Of a DNA stretch of 64,000 bases, positions 62,277-64,000 are shown piece after piece. The notes beneath the pieces are model-generated. The model searched no databases and was not told the DNA's origin. It saw only the letters and a program-made list of their open reading frames with translations. Position 1 is the stretch's first letter; every line of letters begins with the position of its first letter. The DNA comes from Acidiferrobacterales bacterium. GTDB lineage: Bacteria; Pseudomonadota; Gammaproteobacteria; Arenicellales; Poriferihabitantaceae. The translations under genes were made by a program, and so were the position numbers. The stretch is from the NCBI GenBank assembly GCA_019633985.1, contig JAHQWE010000070.1, forward strand, positions 1 through 64,000. Reading direction: 5' to 3'.

Positions 62277-63170
62277 TTGAATACTCACGACCAAATTCGG
62301 GAGAAATATCAAAAGCGCCTGGAGAGTGCCCTGGATAAACGGCTTCCCGGTAAAGATGTGTCTCCTGAAAATCTCCATCGAGCGCTACGATATGCGTGTC
62401 TCGGTGGTGGTAAACGTCTTCGCGCCATGCTCGTTTACGTCGTTGGAGAAGAAATGGGTGCTGCACTCAATATCCTGGATGTACCAGCCTGCGCTGTGGA
62501 ACTCATACATGCTTACTCTCTGGTGCACGACGATTTGCCTTGCATGGATGATGACACCCTGCGACGCGGCCAACCGACTTGTCATGTCGCGTTTGGCGAG
62601 GCGACAGCATTGCTCGCCGGTGATGCAGCGCAGACATTGGCTTTTGAACTGCTTGCTCGAGATTCCGCGCTGGATGTATCGTCAGAGCAGAAGATTGAGA
62701 TGATTGGAGTGCTATCTGAGGCGACAGGAACTCGAGGTATGGCGGGGGGGCAGTCGCTGGATATGGATGCGACAAACCAGCAGTTGAGCCAGGAAGCCCT
62801 GACGACGTTGCATCGAATGAAAACCGGTGCCTTGATCAAAGCAAGTTGTTTGTTGGGCGGTCTGGCGGCGCCTTCGGTGTCAACGGATCAGCTGGAATTG
62901 CTCAAAAACTATGGAAATGCCCTGGGCCTCGCTTTTCAGGTGAAGGATGATATTTTGGATGTCACCGCAAACACCGAAACTCTCGGGAAGACGGCTGGCG
63001 CAGATGAAAAAATGAAAAAGTCGACCTATGTCACGATAATGGGGCTCGAAGCGGCGCGACAAACTTGTGCAGATTTGTGCGCGGAAGCGGTCGAATCAGC
63101 TCGACTATTGGGAGATAATCGGGGAATGTTAGCAAGTTTAGCCCAATTCGCCGGGAACCGGAGCTTTTGA
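62277..63170 (+). CDS. ispA: Farnesyl diphosphate synthase (IspA), probable TTG start
   Basis: 297 residues from TTG 62277. The two aspartate motifs are [10 protein letters not shown] and F-Q-V-K-D-D-I-L-D, and G-G-G-K-R-L-R is at 42-48, the same place as in E. coli IspA, which argues for this TTG. The open frame goes back to a TTG at 62229, giving 313 residues. No ATG occurs before residue 49, so a non-ATG start is certain. Its TGA overlaps the dxs ATG by one base. Makes FPP for quinones, undecaprenyl phosphate and heme o. Confidence 0.9.
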   Translation: MNTHDQIREKYQKRLESALDKRLPGKDVSPENLHRALRYACLGGGKRLRAMLVYVVGEEMGAALNILDVPACAVELIHAYSLVHDDLPCMDDDTLRRGQPTCHVAFGEATALLAGDAAQTLAFELLARDSALDVSSEQKIEMIGVLSEATGTRGMAGGQSLDMDATNQQLSQEALTTLHRMKTGALIKASCLLGGLAAPSVSTDQLELLKNYGNALGLAFQVKDDILDVTANTETLGKTAGADEKMKKSTYVTIMGLEAARQTCADLCAEAVESARLLGDNRGMLASLAQFAGNRSF

Positions 63171-64000
63171 TGATCGCTGAGAAGTATCCTCTTCTGCACG
63201 CCGTCGACAATCCGGCACAGTTGCGTGAGCTGTCTAACGCCGAACTACTGACCCTGGCAGACGAGTTGCGCCAGTTCCTGATCGAGATTACCTCGCAAAC
63301 AGGCGGGCATCTCGCACCTGGTCTCGGCACGGTCGAACTCACCATTGCGCTTCACTATGTTTTCAACACGCCAGTAGATCGCATCGTATGGGACATTGGG
63401 CATCAGGCTTACCCCCACAAAATACTGACAAATCGGCGGGATAGTTTTAATACCATACGTCAGAAGGACGGGCTGTCGGGATTTCTTAAAAGGAAAGAGA
63501 GCGAATTTGACACTTTTGGTGCGGGCCACGCCAGCACCTCGATCAGCGCTGCGCTGGGAATGGCGGTAGCGAACACGATCAATAATATCAGTAGTGAAGT
63601 AGTTGCCATTATTGGGGATGGTTCACTCACCGGTGGAATGGCTTTCGAAGCGCTGAACAACGCTGGCGATCTCGATGCCAACTTACTGGTGATCTTGAAC
63701 GATAATGAAATGTCCATCTCACCGAACGTGGGGGCGATCTCCAACTATCTTGCGCGGATTTTGTCCGGGCAGGCTTACACCACTGTTCGCGAGGGGAGCA
63801 AAACTGTACTGAGCACCTTACCCCCGCCACTGAAGGACTATGTACGACGCTGGGAAGAACATATGAAAGGTATGGTCATGCCCAGCACGTTGTTTGAAGA
63901 GCTCGGTTTTTACTATATCGGCCCGGTTGACGGTCACGACTTAAACACGGTCATTAAAACACTGGAAAACATGAAGGAACTGGACGGTCCCAGATTTCTT
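63170..64000 (+). CDS. dxs: 1-deoxy-D-xylulose-5-phosphate synthase, 5' part
   Basis: 277 codons present, the rest is outside the window. First enzyme of the MEP isoprenoid pathway, TPP-dependent. Visible: [15 protein letters not shown] near residues 39-53 with the conserved H, D-I-G-H-Q-A-Y, and the TPP/Mg motif [17 protein letters not shown]. The start ATG overlaps the ispA TGA (TGATG), a sign of coupling. Confidence 0.97.
   Translation, partial: MIAEKYPLLHAVDNPAQLRELSNAELLTLADELRQFLIEITSQTGGHLAPGLGTVELTIALHYVFNTPVDRIVWDIGHQAYPHKILTNRRDSFNTIRQKDGLSGFLKRKESEFDTFGAGHASTSISAALGMAVANTINNISSEVVAIIGDGSLTGGMAFEALNNAGDLDANLLVILNDNEMSISPNVGAISNYLARILSGQAYTTVREGSKTVLSTLPPPLKDYVRRWEEHMKGMVMPSTLFEELGFYYIGPVDGHDLNTVIKTLENMKELDGPRFL

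Overview
The window looks like a chromosomal segment of a free-living, aerobic, probably marine gammaproteobacterium of the broad Pseudomonadales/Cellvibrionales type. This is inferred from the gene set (rdgC, dksA, slyD, ratA-ratB next to smpB, aceK, glcB, xseB-ispA-dxs, parE, cytochrome c5, an ErdR/MxtR-like pair, PutA with a divergent Lrp regulator) and from a base composition near 50% GC. About 60 protein genes are packed with few gaps. I see no rRNA, tRNA, CRISPR array, insertion sequence or prophage gene. folE is cut by the left edge and dxs by the right edge.

Left part (1-12.3 kb). folE is divergent from a run of a HerA/YjgR-like ATPase, a PLP trans-sulfuration enzyme, a DUF2797 protein and two glycosyltransferase-like proteins. 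Converging on it is a tight minus-strand operon: methyltransferase, OmpR-type regulator, sensor kinase, iron alcohol dehydrogenase, FkbM methyltransferase. An EamA exporter and a 67-residue orphan follow.

12.3-25.4 kb. An Lrp regulator is divergent from a very large PutA. Then come Dps, a strong terminator, an adenine deaminase with a probable TTG start, a DUF2130 nuclease-like coiled-coil protein, a YciK-like SDR that has lost its catalytic residues, an ErdR-like regulator, a YjbR protein, and a fused CydDC-like double ABC exporter divergent from a LysR regulator.

25.4-30.2 kb is the loosest, most accessory-looking stretch: GNAT, DUF1801-like, small membrane and AhpD-like genes, a second LysR gene and long gaps.

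30.2-46.2 kb. A 1164-residue symporter-sensor hybrid kinase (MxtR-like), slyD, an M24 peptidase, a small two-TM channel, leuB, an enoyl-CoA hydratase homologue without its catalytic glutamates, cytochrome c5, a LysE exporter divergent from rdgC, an ArgO-like exporter, a MoxR/CoxE pair, an ammonium transporter with a 55-residue membrane protein behind it, and a Tat-exported dienelactone hydrolase.

46.2-64 kb. glcB with a clear promoter and a leader inverted repeat, smpB/ratA-ratB, dksA, an aceK operon that contains a flippase-like membrane domain fused to a beta-propeller, a DUF4139 protein, hemH, a cold-shock gene with a highly structured leader, parE, and the isoprenoid run xseB-ispA-dxs.

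Metabolic theme: proline and glyoxylate use (putA, glcB, aceK, MxtR/ErdR-like control of two-carbon metabolism), nitrogen uptake, and envelope glycan work. The best candidates for undescribed biology are the Amt-linked 55-residue protein, the membrane-propeller fusion ahead of dtd-aceK, the two catalytically stripped enzymes, and the methyltransferase/two-component/alcohol dehydrogenase/FkbM operon.
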